DNA of 64,000 bases from Paenibacillus macerans (GCF_023715465.1 NZ_JAMBOE010000007.1:186001-250000), one strand, 5' to 3'. Numbered from the stretch's first letter, positions 11,945 through 21,408 are shown. Numbers and translations are program-made. The notes: generated from the sequence alone by a model not told the origin.

Positions 11945-12344
11945 AATATAGTCACTCTCCTTCGTGCGATTGGCATAGGGAGGGATCGCGGTGTGCTTTA
12001 GCGGTAAAAAATGCCTCTATTCGCCGCTCTTTGACCGCGTTATGGCAAATAGCGGAATATTATGTCCCTATTTCCGAGGAACCCCCACCAAATTGCCGTT
12101 TTTTCCGTCCCCGCCCGGAAATAGCGCCCTCTTGTTCCTCTATTTGTCCGCAGGACGGCATACGCCGCGAAATAGGGGCATAATTTACCGCTATTTCTCC
12201 GCTTCGGCGGCCGATAGGTCAAGAGCCGCCGCGCGGGGCCAGCCGTTGGATCGGCCACGGTCCGGGCAGAGCTGCCGGGGACGGCAGGCTCGGTGCGCCG
12301 ATACCTGCGGGCCGGCTGCCCGGGCTGGCCAGGATGGCCGGCGG
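11945..12344. repeat. intergenic region with A/T-box repeats
   Basis: From about 12003 to 12205 the sequence repeats units such as AAATAGCGGAATATTATGTCCCTATTT and GAAATAGGGGCATAATTTACCGCTATTT in both orientations. This is the same family as at 13840-14070, 36596-36795 and 43500-43705. No gene was found. Confidence 0.6.
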
Positions 12345-13628
12345 TTAGGCCAAGCCGGCCAGCACCGCTTCCAGCGCGGCCAGCATGCCGTCGATGTCGG
12401 CTTCGGCGATGACCAGCGGCGGTTGGAAGGCAAGAACGTTGCGGTTTACGCCGTTTTTGCCGATAAGATAGCCGCGGTCCTTCATCGCCTCCAGCACGTC
12501 ATCGACGAGCTCGGCCCCGCGCTGCGGCTCATCGGCGCACAGCTCCGCGCCGAGCATCAGCCCCGCGCCGCGCACGTCAAGCGCGAGCTGCGGGAATCGC
12601 GCAGCGAGGCGCTCAAGGCCGCCGCGCAGCTGCGCCCCGAGGCGCTCGGCCCGTTCGGGCAGGCGGTGCGCCTCGATGTAGTCCAGGACCGCGAGCGCGG
12701 TCGCGGACGAAACCGGGTTGCCGCCGAACGTGGAGGCGGAAGCCCGCGTGAAGCTGGCGGCGATCCCGTCGGTGGTGGCGAAGCCCGCCACCGGAATACC
12801 GCCGCCAAGCGCTTTGGCCATCGTCACGATGTCCGGCGCAACGCCGTAACGGTCCATGGCGAACATCCGGCCCGTACGCCCAAACCCGGTCTGAATCTCA
12901 TCGGCAATCAGCAGCACCCCGTGCTGCTCCAGCAGCTGCTTCACTTCAGCGAAATACCAGTCCGGCGGCGCGATGATGCCGCCGTTGCCCTGGATCGGCT
13001 CGGCGATCATCGCGGCGATCTCGCCGCCTTTGGCCGCCAGCGCCGCCCGCAGCGCCGCGATGGAGCGCCGTCCCGCTTCATCGGCGCTCATCCCCCGCTC
13101 GTACGGGCGGGGGATAAATGTCACGTCCGCCGCCTCCGCCAGCTGCGGATCGGTGCGCCACATCTGCAGGCCGGTGACGCTCATCGTCAGGTACGTCCGG
13201 CCATGCAGGGACTGCTCCAGCGCCAGGAAGCCGCGGCGTCCCGTATGCAAACGGGCGAGCAGCAGCGCCCCTTCATTCGCCTCCGACCCGCTGTTCACAA
13301 AAAACGTCCGGCGAAGCCGCCCGGGCAATACCCCGGCCAGCCGCTCGGCAAGTTCCACATTGGGCTGCGTCAGATAAATCGTGCACGTATGCTGCAGCGT
13401 ACGCAGCTGCTCCGCCGTCCGCTCGGCGATTTCCGGATTGCAATGTCCGGTGGCCACGACGGAAACACCGGCAAAAAAGTCGGTATACCGCGTCCCCTCA
13501 TGCCCGTGCAAGTACTGCATTTCTCCTTTGACGAGCTGTGGAGGATTGCGATAGAAATGGCTCGTGCATGGATAAAAGTACTGTTGCCGCTTTTGCAGCA
13601 CACCCTCCGGTCCGATATACGTCTGCAT
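12345..13628 (-). CDS. class III pyridoxal-phosphate aminotransferase
   Basis: An aspartate-aminotransferase-superfamily, ornithine/GABA-type enzyme of 427 residues. The start at 13628 (MQTYIGPEG...) follows AGAAGGGA; the upstream part of the open frame lacks support. Motifs are VNSGSEANE (PLP phosphate binding), LLIADEIQTGFGRTG (Asp that contacts the PLP nitrogen) and the lysine in MAKALGGGIP. The closest general type is alanine-glyoxylate / 4-aminobutyrate aminotransferases. The substrate cannot be read from sequence. It lies between two EET segments but has no evident role in EET. Confidence 0.85.
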   Translation of the reverse strand: MQTYIGPEGVLQKRQQYFYPCTSHFYRNPPQLVKGEMQYLHGHEGTRYTDFFAGVSVVATGHCNPEIAERTAEQLRTLQHTCTIYLTQPNVELAERLAGVLPGRLRRTFFVNSGSEANEGALLLARLHTGRRGFLALEQSLHGRTYLTMSVTGLQMWRTDPQLAEAADVTFIPRPYERGMSADEAGRRSIAALRAALAAKGGEIAAMIAEPIQGNGGIIAPPDWYFAEVKQLLEQHGVLLIADEIQTGFGRTGRMFAMDRYGVAPDIVTMAKALGGGIPVAGFATTDGIAASFTRASASTFGGNPVSSATALAVLDYIEAHRLPERAERLGAQLRGGLERLAARFPQLALDVRGAGLMLGAELCADEPQRGAELVDDVLEAMKDRGYLIGKNGVNRNVLAFQPPLVIAEADIDGMLAALEAVLAGLA

Positions 13629-14168
13629 AATTTTCCGCTTCCCTTCTGTTGAGTCAGTCTTAAAAATGAACAAGCACGGCGTTCCGCCCAACCAATCTGC
13701 CCCGCAAAACAACGCTCGCTTACGAGCACGCCGCCGACACCGTTTGTGTAATGGCCGTCAAGTAGAATGATCCGGAAATAATATGGCTTATCTGCGGACA
13801 GGGGCCATGGATCACTTTGTTCTATAGTAGTCTTGTGCTCAGTATCATCCCGCATAAAATAGAGGAACTTTAGGGTCTTATTTTCCAAATTTGATCCTAT
13901 TCATCACCATAAGGGAAATTTTGGGTCTTATTATTCGATGAACAGGTCGAAAGGCGGCCTTTCGCCATTAAATCGTTGAAAATAGCGCCATAAAATTCCT
14001 CTATGCTTACGCAACATAGGGGATGTCGCTGAAATAGCGCCCTTTTTTTCCTTTATGTTGTCACCAGAGATCTTCAATAGACTAATTTTGCCGTTTTCTC
14101 AAGTCTTCACTTGCCATCATGCTATCGTTATTTCCAGAATCGGCTACTAGGTTTGTTGTAACGGCTGC
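13629..14168. repeat. intergenic region with A/T-box repeats
   Basis: From about 13850 to 14070 there are several units such as AAAATAGAGGAACTTTAGGGTCTTATTTTC and GAAAATAGCGCCATAAAATTCCTCTATG, members of the family at 12003-12205. Nothing coding was recognised. Confidence 0.55.
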
Positions 14169-16205
14169 CTAATTTGTTCCCGCGGCCTCTTTTGCGGCTG
14201 CCGCCTCCGCCAGCGCTCCGCTGGCGCTGCCGCCATCAAACTGCAGCGCGCCCAGCGTATAGCCGGCATAAACCGGCGTTAGGCGCGCAAACTCTGCCTC
14301 CTCCGCCGTGCCGGGCGCCGCCGCGGCGTTTTTGTATGCCTTAACGATCCGCTCCAACTCCTCCGGACGATAGGTCGCCCCTTCAATCCGCAGCACCGAC
14401 GCCCCGGCAACAACCAATTCTTTCACGACCGGCAGCAGGCACAGCTCCTTGGCGAGCATCAAATGGTTGCGGCCGTATACGTCCCGGTAGACCGGGTTTT
14501 CGCCCTGATCGGTTTTCAATACGAGGATGTGGTTGCCAACGTAATGATTGTCTTCTTCGGCAATCGGTTCGAACACCTCCGTGTTTTCGTACAGGTCATG
14601 CTCCATATACATGAGCGCCGGAGAGCCGTGGACAATCACCTCCAGCGTTCCGGGCGCCTCGGCCAGCAGTGCCGCCAGATCGTTCAGCGGCAACTCCATG
14701 GACGCCGTCATCCGGGCCAGGCCCAGCCCCCGGTAAAAATCTGCGGACAGTCTGTTGTACACGTTCAGATTAAAATCGCCGATCAACGGATACCCCTTGC
14801 CGGCGAATTTACGGATCGCCCCCAAATTCGTCACCATCAGGCCGTCGAGCGGCAAGCGTTCCCCGGACAAAAGGGCGTCGTAAATTTCAAACTGCAGTTC
14901 GTTCATCATCCGCGGCAGGCACAGATACAGCTTCGCCTTCCCCTTAAGTGCAGCGAGCTCCTTGACGTCGGCCTTCGTAAACGGGCGGTCCGGTTCAAAC
15001 ACGTCGCCGGACAAATACACGTGGTCGGCTCCGGTCTTCAGCGCGGCTTTGGCCTGCGCCGTATTGTTTACGTGCACGGAGACCTCCGCAGAGCCGGCAT
15101 CCGCTGCGGCCGCGCCGCCCGAGCGGCTAGCTCCTTCCCCCTGCTCCCGATGCCGCGCTTTATCCAGCCCTTCCCGAATCGCCTCGATCCGCCCCGCGCT
15201 CAACTCCCGCTCCTGCGTCGGCGTGCTGAACACTTTGCCGGTGCTGTAAAATTTGCCGGTCCCTTCGTAACGGCGGTTGATGTTCGATAACCCCGGCCGG
15301 CCAAACGCGTAAGCGGTGGAGAAATCGCGCTTGCGGTTTTGGTACAGCAGCTCCGTGTCGCGGCTGCGTTCAAAGCCGACCGGATCGGCGATGTAGCGGT
15401 CGATGGCGTCGCCGTAGGCGCCCACGAGCATCAGAACGAAATCGGCGTCGCGCATGCGGCCTTCGATTTTAAAGGAGGTGATGCCGCCGTGGATCAGCTC
15501 CGGGATATGCTCGTACATGAACATATCTTTCACGGCCAAAGGGTATTCCGCCGGATACACGTAACCGTCTTTTTTAACGCGGTAATCCCAGCGGCACGGC
15601 TTCAAGCATTTGCCCCGATTGCTGCTCATGCCGAATACCAGCGAGCTGAAATAGCAGTTCGCGCCATGCACCGAGCACATGTCCCCGTGCACGAAATATT
15701 CCAGTTCCATTCCGGTCGCCTGCTGCAGGTAACGGGTTGCCGCAAGCTCCATTTCACGCGACGTGACGACCCGGGTTACGCCCATTTCCTGCAAAGCCCG
15801 GACCATCTCCACATTATGCACATTCATCATGACCGAGGAATGGACATTGATCCTAAGCCCCATTTCCTTAATCAGCGCGAGGACAGCAAAATCCTGTACG
15901 ATAATCGCATCGGGAGCGGCGCTCTCCAGAAATCGCAAGTACGCCCGTGCCTCGTCCAGTTCGCTTTCGTTCAGCAGATTGTTGACGGTGACGTACGCTT
16001 TTTTCCCTCGTTCATGAGCCATCCGCACCGCTTCGGTAATTTCCTCCAGGCTGAAATTGTAGCCTTTGCGCATCAGGCGCATATTGAGGCTGGGGCCTCC
16101 AAAATAAACCGCGTCGCAACCTGCATCGATCACTTTTTGGAAAATTTCGAAGGTTCCCGCCGGAGCCAATAGTTCAACTTCTCTTCCGTTAAAATAACGC
16201 GCCAC
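14169..16205 (-). CDS. U32 family peptidase / RNA hydroxylase-like protein
   Basis: A large U32 protein of about 678 residues. Family members include collagenase-like PrtC proteins and the tRNA/rRNA hydroxylation proteins TrhP and RlhA. The N-terminal barrel starts ELLAPAGTFE and continues DAVYFGGPSLNMR. The U32 signature EYFVHGDMCSVHGANCYFS with downstream KCLKPCRWDY gives the clustered cysteines of the family. GTG at 16205 is preferred because AGGGGGAGG precedes it; an ATG at 16232 has a weak site. It lies 83 bp after ecfT on the same strand and may be read through from the eet operon. No EET role is known. Confidence 0.85.
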   Translation of the reverse strand: MARYFNGREVELLAPAGTFEIFQKVIDAGCDAVYFGGPSLNMRLMRKGYNFSLEEITEAVRMAHERGKKAYVTVNNLLNESELDEARAYLRFLESAAPDAIIVQDFAVLALIKEMGLRINVHSSVMMNVHNVEMVRALQEMGVTRVVTSREMELAATRYLQQATGMELEYFVHGDMCSVHGANCYFSSLVFGMSSNRGKCLKPCRWDYRVKKDGYVYPAEYPLAVKDMFMYEHIPELIHGGITSFKIEGRMRDADFVLMLVGAYGDAIDRYIADPVGFERSRDTELLYQNRKRDFSTAYAFGRPGLSNINRRYEGTGKFYSTGKVFSTPTQERELSAGRIEAIREGLDKARHREQGEGASRSGGAAAADAGSAEVSVHVNNTAQAKAALKTGADHVYLSGDVFEPDRPFTKADVKELAALKGKAKLYLCLPRMMNELQFEIYDALLSGERLPLDGLMVTNLGAIRKFAGKGYPLIGDFNLNVYNRLSADFYRGLGLARMTASMELPLNDLAALLAEAPGTLEVIVHGSPALMYMEHDLYENTEVFEPIAEEDNHYVGNHILVLKTDQGENPVYRDVYGRNHLMLAKELCLLPVVKELVVAGASVLRIEGATYRPEELERIVKAYKNAAAAPGTAEEAEFARLTPVYAGYTLGALQFDGGSASGALAEAAAAKEAAGTN

Positions 16206-16288
16206 CGCGTCCTCCCCCTCATCGCTAGTCATTTATCGGCTATCCAATATCCAGTACATTGCACGGTTATCTCTAATGGGTGTGGCAC

Positions 16289-17089
16289 TTACAAAAAACG
16301 GCAACCTACAACCGCGGCAGCCAAAAGCGCGTAGGATGCCACGAACCATGTATCCAGGCTCTTCCACATCAGCAGGTGATATTCCGTGCGCGGCGCGCCG
16401 ATGACGAAACCCCGGGCTTCCATCGACAGCACCAGTTCCTCCGCCCGGCGAAACGCGCTGACCGTGACCGGTACGAGCAGCGACACGAGCATCCGCCCTT
16501 TCTCCTTCCAGGGCAGTTCTTTCAGGTCCGCGCCGCGGGCCGCCTGCGCCTTGAGGATTTTGTGGGTTTCATCGAGAATCGTCGGGATAAAGCGCAGCGC
16601 GATGCTCATCATCAGCGTGAACCGCTCGGACCGGATGCCGATCCGCCCAAGCGGTTTCAGCACCCCGGTTAGGCCCTGGTTCAGCAGACCCGGCGTCGTG
16701 GTAAACGTCAACAGCGCGGTAAAAGAGACCAGCAGCCCCATCCGCCCTGCCGCCAGCAGCCCGCTGCTTACCCCGCCGGCATATATCGCCCACGATCCGG
16801 CGCGCCACAGCTCGGCTCCGCTCTGCACCGTCAAGCACTGGACGACAAAGATAAACGCCATCAGCGTCCACAGCGGCTTCGCCGCCTTGGCGTAGTATTT
16901 GAGCGGTATTTTTGTCGCCAGCATGTACGCGGCGGAAAAAGCCGCCGCCGCGCCAAGCGCCGCCCACGATCCGACGGCCACGATCGCGACGAGGTACAGC
17001 AGCATCCCGGTCAGCTTCGCCCGGGGATCTACGCCGTGCACCCATGAGCCGGTGTCGATGCAGCGTCCAAACAGCAGTTTGTTCCGCAT
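16289..17089 (-). CDS. ecfT: ECF transporter transmembrane T component (FmnA/EcfT-like)
   Basis: This membrane scaffold couples ATPases to a substrate-binding S component. The start at 17089 follows a G-rich site one base after the ecfA2 stop. It has 266 residues and about five or six membrane segments. The two cytoplasmic Ala-Arg-Gly coupling motifs are present (QAARGADL and MEARGFVI). In Listeria the EET-linked T component FmnA works with EcfA ATPases to export flavin for FmnB; the same role is inferred here. It is the fifth gene of eetA-eetB-ecfA1-ecfA2-ecfT. Confidence 0.85.
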   Translation of the reverse strand: MRNKLLFGRCIDTGSWVHGVDPRAKLTGMLLYLVAIVAVGSWAALGAAAAFSAAYMLATKIPLKYYAKAAKPLWTLMAFIFVVQCLTVQSGAELWRAGSWAIYAGGVSSGLLAAGRMGLLVSFTALLTFTTTPGLLNQGLTGVLKPLGRIGIRSERFTLMMSIALRFIPTILDETHKILKAQAARGADLKELPWKEKGRMLVSLLVPVTVSAFRRAEELVLSMEARGFVIGAPRTEYHLLMWKSLDTWFVASYALLAAAVVGCRFL

Positions 17090-17090
17090 C

Positions 17091-18236
17091 TCATCCCCCC
17101 CCCTCTTTCGCCGCGCCGCGGACCGCAAATGCCAGCTTTTCCGGGCCAGGCCGTTCGCTCGCATTTGCCTGAACTGCCTTTTCTTCCAGAACCGGCTTTG
17201 CTTTGGCGGCTTCCGGCTCCAGTCCTAGCGCGGCTGCGGCCGGAACTGGACGCTGGCTCCCCGTATCCGGCACGGCGGATGGCGCCGCGGCATTGCCCGG
17301 CACGACCGGAGACGGCGCGGCCTTCTCCGGCGCGGCTCCCGCCGCGTTCATCACCGCGTTCCCCGCCATCTCCGGCTGCGGCCGTTGCAACAGCCGCGCC
17401 AGCCGCTCGGCCAGCGCCTCCGCCGTCAGGCAGGGCTCCTCCGCCTCCAGCCCAAACCGGGCGCTCGCCGCCCGCCAGCAATGGATGCTGTCCGGAAGCT
17501 TCAGCCCTTCCGCCTCCAGCTTCGCGGCTTCCCGCACCAGTTCGCCTGGCGTCCCCTGAAACGCGATCCGCCCCTCGTTCATGACGATCCACCGTTCCGC
17601 GTACGGAAGCATTTCCTCCATACGATGGGTGACGACGATCACCGTCTTCCCTTGTTCCCGATGCAGCCGGGCCAGCATCCCGGCCAGTTCGGCCCGGCTT
17701 TGCGGATCGAGCGTCGCTGTCGGCTCGTCGAGCGCAATGACGTCCGGCTCCATCGCCAGCACCGAGGCGATCGCCACTTTGCGCATTTGCCCGCCGCTCA
17801 AATGAAACGGATTGCGCGCCAGGAACGAATCGTCCAGCCCGACCAGGGCCAGCGCCCGGCTGGCCCGCTCCCTGGCTTCGGCCGCCGGACATCCGAAATT
17901 TAGCGGCCCGAAGCACAGATCCTTCTCCACCGTATCTTCAAACAGCTGCTGCTCCGGGAATTGGAACACCAGTCCTACCCTGCGCCGCAGCTCCCGCATC
18001 CCGGACGCCTTTTCCCCAGCTTGCAGTGTAACGTCCAGCACCCGGACTTTGCCGCCCGTCGGTTTCAGCAGCCCGTTGAAAAGCTGCATCAGCGTCGACT
18101 TTCCCGAACCGGAAGCGCCGGCGATCGCCGCAAAGGCGCCGTGCGCCACATGCAGGGTTACATTCTCCAACGCGCTGTGCCGCCACAGGCTGCGATCATC
18201 GTACGCAAAACTCACTTGCTCGAAATGAATGGCCAT
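17091..18236 (-). CDS. ecfA2: ECF transporter ATPase with long Ala/Pro-rich tail
   Basis: An ABC ATPase for the ECF complex. The start at 18236 (MAIHFEQVSF) follows AAGGAGGAGG and overlaps ecfA1 by 25 bp. It has Walker A GASGSGKST, Q-loop FQFPEQQLF, signature LSGGQ and Walker B VIALDEPT, with H-loop VTHRM. The ATPase body ends near residue 280. The last 100 or so residues are a low-complexity Ala/Pro/Glu-rich tail that EcfA proteins normally lack (usual length about 280). The tail is GC-rich and open in several frames, so its reality should be confirmed. The stop is one base before the ecfT start. Confidence 0.87.
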   Translation of the reverse strand: MAIHFEQVSFAYDDRSLWRHSALENVTLHVAHGAFAAIAGASGSGKSTLMQLFNGLLKPTGGKVRVLDVTLQAGEKASGMRELRRRVGLVFQFPEQQLFEDTVEKDLCFGPLNFGCPAAEARERASRALALVGLDDSFLARNPFHLSGGQMRKVAIASVLAMEPDVIALDEPTATLDPQSRAELAGMLARLHREQGKTVIVVTHRMEEMLPYAERWIVMNEGRIAFQGTPGELVREAAKLEAEGLKLPDSIHCWRAASARFGLEAEEPCLTAEALAERLARLLQRPQPEMAGNAVMNAAGAAPEKAAPSPVVPGNAAAPSAVPDTGSQRPVPAAAALGLEPEAAKAKPVLEEKAVQANASERPGPEKLAFAVRGAAKEGGG

Positions 18237-19057
18237 AACCAGGATGCCTCCTCCTTGCCGCCCCACGCCAAACCTTCCGTGGCGGAAATCCCCCGCCGCT
18301 CCAGCTCGCGCCTCAGCCTCATCCGGTAAGGGGGAATCAGGCGGCAGGAGCTGAGCAGCACCTCGTCCCGGAACAATTCCTCCGGCGGGAGATCGGCGGC
18401 GACCGTCCCTCCGCCAAGCACGATCGCCCGGTCGGCGGCCAAGATCTCTTCGGCGTCATGGGTGATCGACACCATCGTGTACCGCCCGAACTCCCGCATA
18501 TCCCGCAGGATGCCGAGCAATTCACCTTTCGCCTTCTCATCGAGCATGGACGAGGCCTCGTCAAAAATAACGATGTCCGGCTCCATCGCCAGAATCGCAG
18601 CGACGGCCACCCGCTGTTTCTGCCCTCCGGACAATTCCGCAGGGTGTTTGCTCAGCAGATGGCCGATCCCCAGCTTTTCCGCGTATTCCCGGACACGGCG
18701 CCGCATTTCCTCCCGGGGCAGGCATCGGCCTTCCAAGCCGAAGGCGATATCCTCCTCCACGGTCGCACCGATAAACTGATTGTCCGGATTCTGAAAAACC
18801 ATGCCGATGCGCCGCCGCAGATCAGGCGCGGTGTCCCGGTCCAGCGGCACGCCCCCCACCAGGATGGTTCCAGCGTTTGCGGCAAGCAATCCGCCGAGCA
18901 GTTTGGCCAGCGTCGATTTGCCGCAGCCGTTGGCGCCAACCAGGGAAACCCAACCGCCCCAAGGAATGTTCAAGCTTACATCGCCAAGCACCGGACTGGC
19001 CGGATCATAAGCGAAAGAGACCTGCTGCACTTCATAAGCGAATCCGTTGTTCTCCAT
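18212..19057 (-). CDS. ecfA1: ECF transporter ATPase
   Basis: A 281-residue ABC ATPase, normal length for EcfA. Walker A is GANGCGKST, Q-loop FQNPDNQF, signature LSGGQKQR and H-loop SITHDAEE. Walker B is IVIFDEASSMLD, with DEAS in place of the more common DEPT or DEAT. It forms a heterodimer with ecfA2, which it overlaps. It lies 65 bp downstream of eetB. Confidence 0.9.
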   Translation of the reverse strand: MENNGFAYEVQQVSFAYDPASPVLGDVSLNIPWGGWVSLVGANGCGKSTLAKLLGGLLAANAGTILVGGVPLDRDTAPDLRRRIGMVFQNPDNQFIGATVEEDIAFGLEGRCLPREEMRRRVREYAEKLGIGHLLSKHPAELSGGQKQRVAVAAILAMEPDIVIFDEASSMLDEKAKGELLGILRDMREFGRYTMVSITHDAEEILAADRAIVLGGGTVAADLPPEELFRDEVLLSSCRLIPPYRMRLRRELERRGISATEGLAWGGKEEASWLWPFISSK

Positions 19058-19122
19058 TTTCTCTCCGCTCCCTTCTCCCTTGATCCGGCACGCGGGCCGG
19101 CTGACGTAAGGCGGGTCAAACG

Positions 19123-19671
19123 CTATTCCGGCACAAAACCGCTAAACAACTCCAGCTTCGACAGCGACGGAATCAGATACTTGACCGCGATCCCGACGGC
19201 AATGCCGGTGAGCACTCCCATAAGCAGCAGCATCGGTAAATAATAGAAGATTCCCGTCGTGTGAAAATAGAGGGAGGCCGCCGTCAGTTGCCCAACATTG
19301 TGGGCGATCCCTCCGATCGTGCTGATGCCGATGAGGCTTAGCCGATTCCGTCCAATGAGAAGCAGAAACCACATCGCCGCAAAGCTGAACAAAGCCCCCA
19401 TGATGCTGAACAAGAAACTGGAAAACGTGCCGAAAATAAACGCCGTCAGCAGCGTTTTAAGCAGCACCATCATGAATGCGTCCCGGGTTCTGAGAAAATA
19501 CAGGCACGTCAGCACCATAATGTTGGCGAGTCCCAGCTTGGCGCCCGGAACGCTCATATTGACGGGAATTATCGATTCCACCAGGCTGAGCACGACCGCC
19601 ACCGCCGCAAAAATCGCCACGATCACCGTTCTTTTCAATATCAGATTGGACGTTTCATTTAACGACGGCAT
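19123..19671 (-). CDS. eetB: EetB, Gx-transporter / ECF S-component-like membrane protein
   Basis: A small polytopic membrane protein of 182 residues, formerly annotated as heptaprenyl diphosphate synthase component I (Gx transporter family). The start at 19671 (MPSLNETSN) overlaps the eetA stop by 17 bp, so translation is probably coupled. It has five or six hydrophobic helices, the PGAKLGLANI motif near 50-60 that resembles S-component helix 1-2 signatures, and GGIAHNVGQL. Being next to a full EcfA-A-T set, it is a plausible S component for a flavin or quinone-related substrate. It is required for EET in Listeria with unknown mechanism. Confidence 0.83.
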   Translation of the reverse strand: MPSLNETSNLILKRTVIVAIFAAVAVVLSLVESIIPVNMSVPGAKLGLANIMVLTCLYFLRTRDAFMMVLLKTLLTAFIFGTFSSFLFSIMGALFSFAAMWFLLLIGRNRLSLIGISTIGGIAHNVGQLTAASLYFHTTGIFYYLPMLLLMGVLTGIAVGIAVKYLIPSLSKLELFSGFVPE

Positions 19672-20047
19672 CCAGATCGTCCCCTTCCCCGGCGGCCACA
19701 ACCTCGACCATCAGCTTGTGCGGCAGGCAGACGATTGTTCCGCCGTTGCGGTCGATGAACCCGAAAGTCAGGCACAATTTGTCCGGACAATCGGCGTCGG
19801 TCATTTCAATGCCGTAATCGTGGATTTTTAACAGGTTGTAGCCGTATTCGGTTTTGATTTCCACGGTTTGTTCTTCCTTAGTCAGCTCCACGGTTTTATA
19901 CAACTTCCCGTCAACCGTAATGTTGGCCACGCGCTCGCCATTTTTGTGAACTTTTTCACTTGAATCTCCGCCAAGCCACCTTGGCACGAGAAAAGCCAAG
20001 GCGATGGCGACAACCAATCCGATCAACAGGATATCTCCGCGCTTCAT
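19655..20047 (-). CDS. eetA: EetA, NusG domain II-like membrane-anchored protein
   Basis: A 130-residue protein with one N-terminal membrane anchor (residues 5-24) and an extracytoplasmic NusG-domain-II fold. Three cysteines are present (C87, C92, C107) in DCPDKLC and TIVCLPHKL, the typical EetA pattern. The start at 20047 is clear. It is the first gene of the eet-ecf operon, with its own FNR-type promoter 50-100 bp upstream. The function in EET is known genetically in Listeria, not biochemically. Confidence 0.85.
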   Translation of the reverse strand: MKRGDILLIGLVVAIALAFLVPRWLGGDSSEKVHKNGERVANITVDGKLYKTVELTKEEQTVEIKTEYGYNLLKIHDYGIEMTDADCPDKLCLTFGFIDRNGGTIVCLPHKLMVEVVAAGEGDDLDAVVK

Positions 20048-20094
20048 GGCAAACTCCCCAAACTTCCTTATTTTTTGATTATATAAATCTTAGA

Positions 20095-20145
20095 CGCCCC
20101 CATTATACATGCTGCTCTTCGTCTTCAAATGTGACAATTGTCTCA
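20095..20145 (-). promoter_or_regulatory. eetA promoter with CRP/FNR-type palindrome
   Basis: TGTGA-CAATTG-TCTCA lies at 20130-20145, with a perfect GACAATTGTC core. On the minus strand the -10 TATAAT is at 20107-20102, giving a start near 20095 and a palindrome centre at about -42.5. No canonical -35 box is present, as expected for class II activation. Confidence 0.65.
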
Positions 20146-20223
20146 TCCTGGCCCCTGCCTCCTGCATTTCACAAAATCATCACTTGGTCATACATTTTAT
20201 GGAATTTGGAAAGGTGGATTTAG

Positions 20224-20295
20224 TGTGAAAAAGATCAGTTGTATTGTGAAAAAAATCACTTTTGTGGTGCAGTGATGTTTGCTACACTCAAGGCG
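20224..20295 (+). promoter_or_regulatory. fmnB promoter with two tandem CRP/FNR-type palindromes
   Basis: The proximal site TGTGA-AAAAAA-TCACT is at 20245-20260 and the distal site TGTGA-AAAAGA-TCAGT at 20224-20239. They are exactly 21 bp (two helical turns) apart. The -10 TACACT is at 20283-20288, giving a start near 20295 and centres at about -42.5 and -63.5. This is the same geometry as the eetA and pplA promoters. Confidence 0.68.
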
Positions 20296-20325
20296 ACATT
20301 ACCGGACCGAAAGAAGGCTGCGATC

Positions 20326-21408
20326 ATGAAAAAGAACAGAACGCCCATTGTCCTCACCCTCATATTGATAGCCGCGCTGCTTGGCGGCTGCAGCGGCTCG
20401 GGCAGCGCGGCAGGCGGCGCCACGGACGCGAAAACGCCGCAAGAAAGCGCGGTTCAGCCGAAATCGGAGACGTATTTTATATTCGATACGGTGGTGACCG
20501 TACGGATTTACGACGACCGGGCCACCGAACAAAATTTCAAAGACCTGGATACCCTGCTCAAAGAAATCGACAGCCGCATCAGCCGCACCGACAGCGGCAG
20601 CGAAATTTCCAAAGTGAACGCGAGCTCCGGCATTGCTCCGGTCAAGGTTTCCACCGAGACGTTTAATCTCGTGGCGAAGGCGCTGGAGTACGCCAAGCGG
20701 ACAGACGGCCAATTTGACCCTGCTATCGGTAACCTGGTGAGCCTGTGGAATATCGGCCATGAAAGCGCCCACGTCCCGCCGGAGGAAGAAATCGCTGAGG
20801 CGAGACGCTTGACCGATTACCGCAAAATCGAAATGAACGAGGCGGCGCAGGAGATTTACCTGCAAGAAAAGGGCATGTCCATCGACCTCGGTTCGATCGG
20901 CAAAGGGTACGCCGCGGACCGGATTTACGATTATTTGGCGGAGCAAGGCTTTCACAGCGCGATCATCGACCTCGGCGGCAACGTCTACGCAATGGGCGCA
21001 AAGCCGAACGGCGACGAGTGGAACATCGGCATCCAAGATCCGGACAAGGAGCGCGGAAACCAGATCGGCACTATTCGGGTGAACGATAAGACGATTGTGA
21101 CCTCCGGCATTTATGAGCGGTTTTTTATCGAAAACGGTAAGCTGTACCAGCATATTCTGGATCCTACAACCGGTTATCCTGTAGACAACGGGATCAGCAG
21201 CGTCACGATCGTGACCGATAAATCCACGGACGCCGACGCCCTCTCCACGACCTTGTTCGTGCTGGGAATCGATAAAGGCCTGGAGTTTGTCGAAAATACG
21301 CCGAATACAGAAGCTCTGTTCATTACGAAAGACAAAAAGCTGTACGCGACCTCCGGTTTTAAACAACTGCTTCATAAAACGAACGACAGCTATACGTTTG
21401 CCAATTAA
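20326..21408 (+). CDS. fmnB: FmnB, ApbE-type extracellular FAD:protein FMN transferase lipoprotein
   Basis: It transfers FMN from FAD onto Ser/Thr of exported proteins, here most likely the two FMN_bind domains of PplA. The start at 20326 follows AAGAAGG. The lipobox LLGGC puts the lipidated cysteine at residue 22, so the enzyme is anchored outside. Its 360 residues hold the ApbE signatures DTVVTVRIYD, DLGSIGKGYAADRI, DLGGNVYAMG and the metal-binding STDADALSTTLFVLG. It is divergent from eetA, with the 280-bp gap holding both promoters. ApbE is also used for other flavoproteins, but no other target is visible here. Confidence 0.9.
   Translation: MKKNRTPIVLTLILIAALLGGCSGSGSAAGGATDAKTPQESAVQPKSETYFIFDTVVTVRIYDDRATEQNFKDLDTLLKEIDSRISRTDSGSEISKVNASSGIAPVKVSTETFNLVAKALEYAKRTDGQFDPAIGNLVSLWNIGHESAHVPPEEEIAEARRLTDYRKIEMNEAAQEIYLQEKGMSIDLGSIGKGYAADRIYDYLAEQGFHSAIIDLGGNVYAMGAKPNGDEWNIGIQDPDKERGNQIGTIRVNDKTIVTSGIYERFFIENGKLYQHILDPTTGYPVDNGISSVTIVTDKSTDADALSTTLFVLGIDKGLEFVENTPNTEALFITKDKKLYATSGFKQLLHKTNDSYTFAN

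Noticed and set aside
11991..13652. 553-residue antisense frame opposite the aminotransferase
   Set aside because: Composition artefact of GC-rich coding DNA; it has no recognisable domain and begins in the intergenic repeat.
17029..17916. 295-residue Gly/Arg-rich frame inside ecfA2
   Set aside because: Alternative frame of GC-rich sequence; the ATPase motifs are in the other frame.
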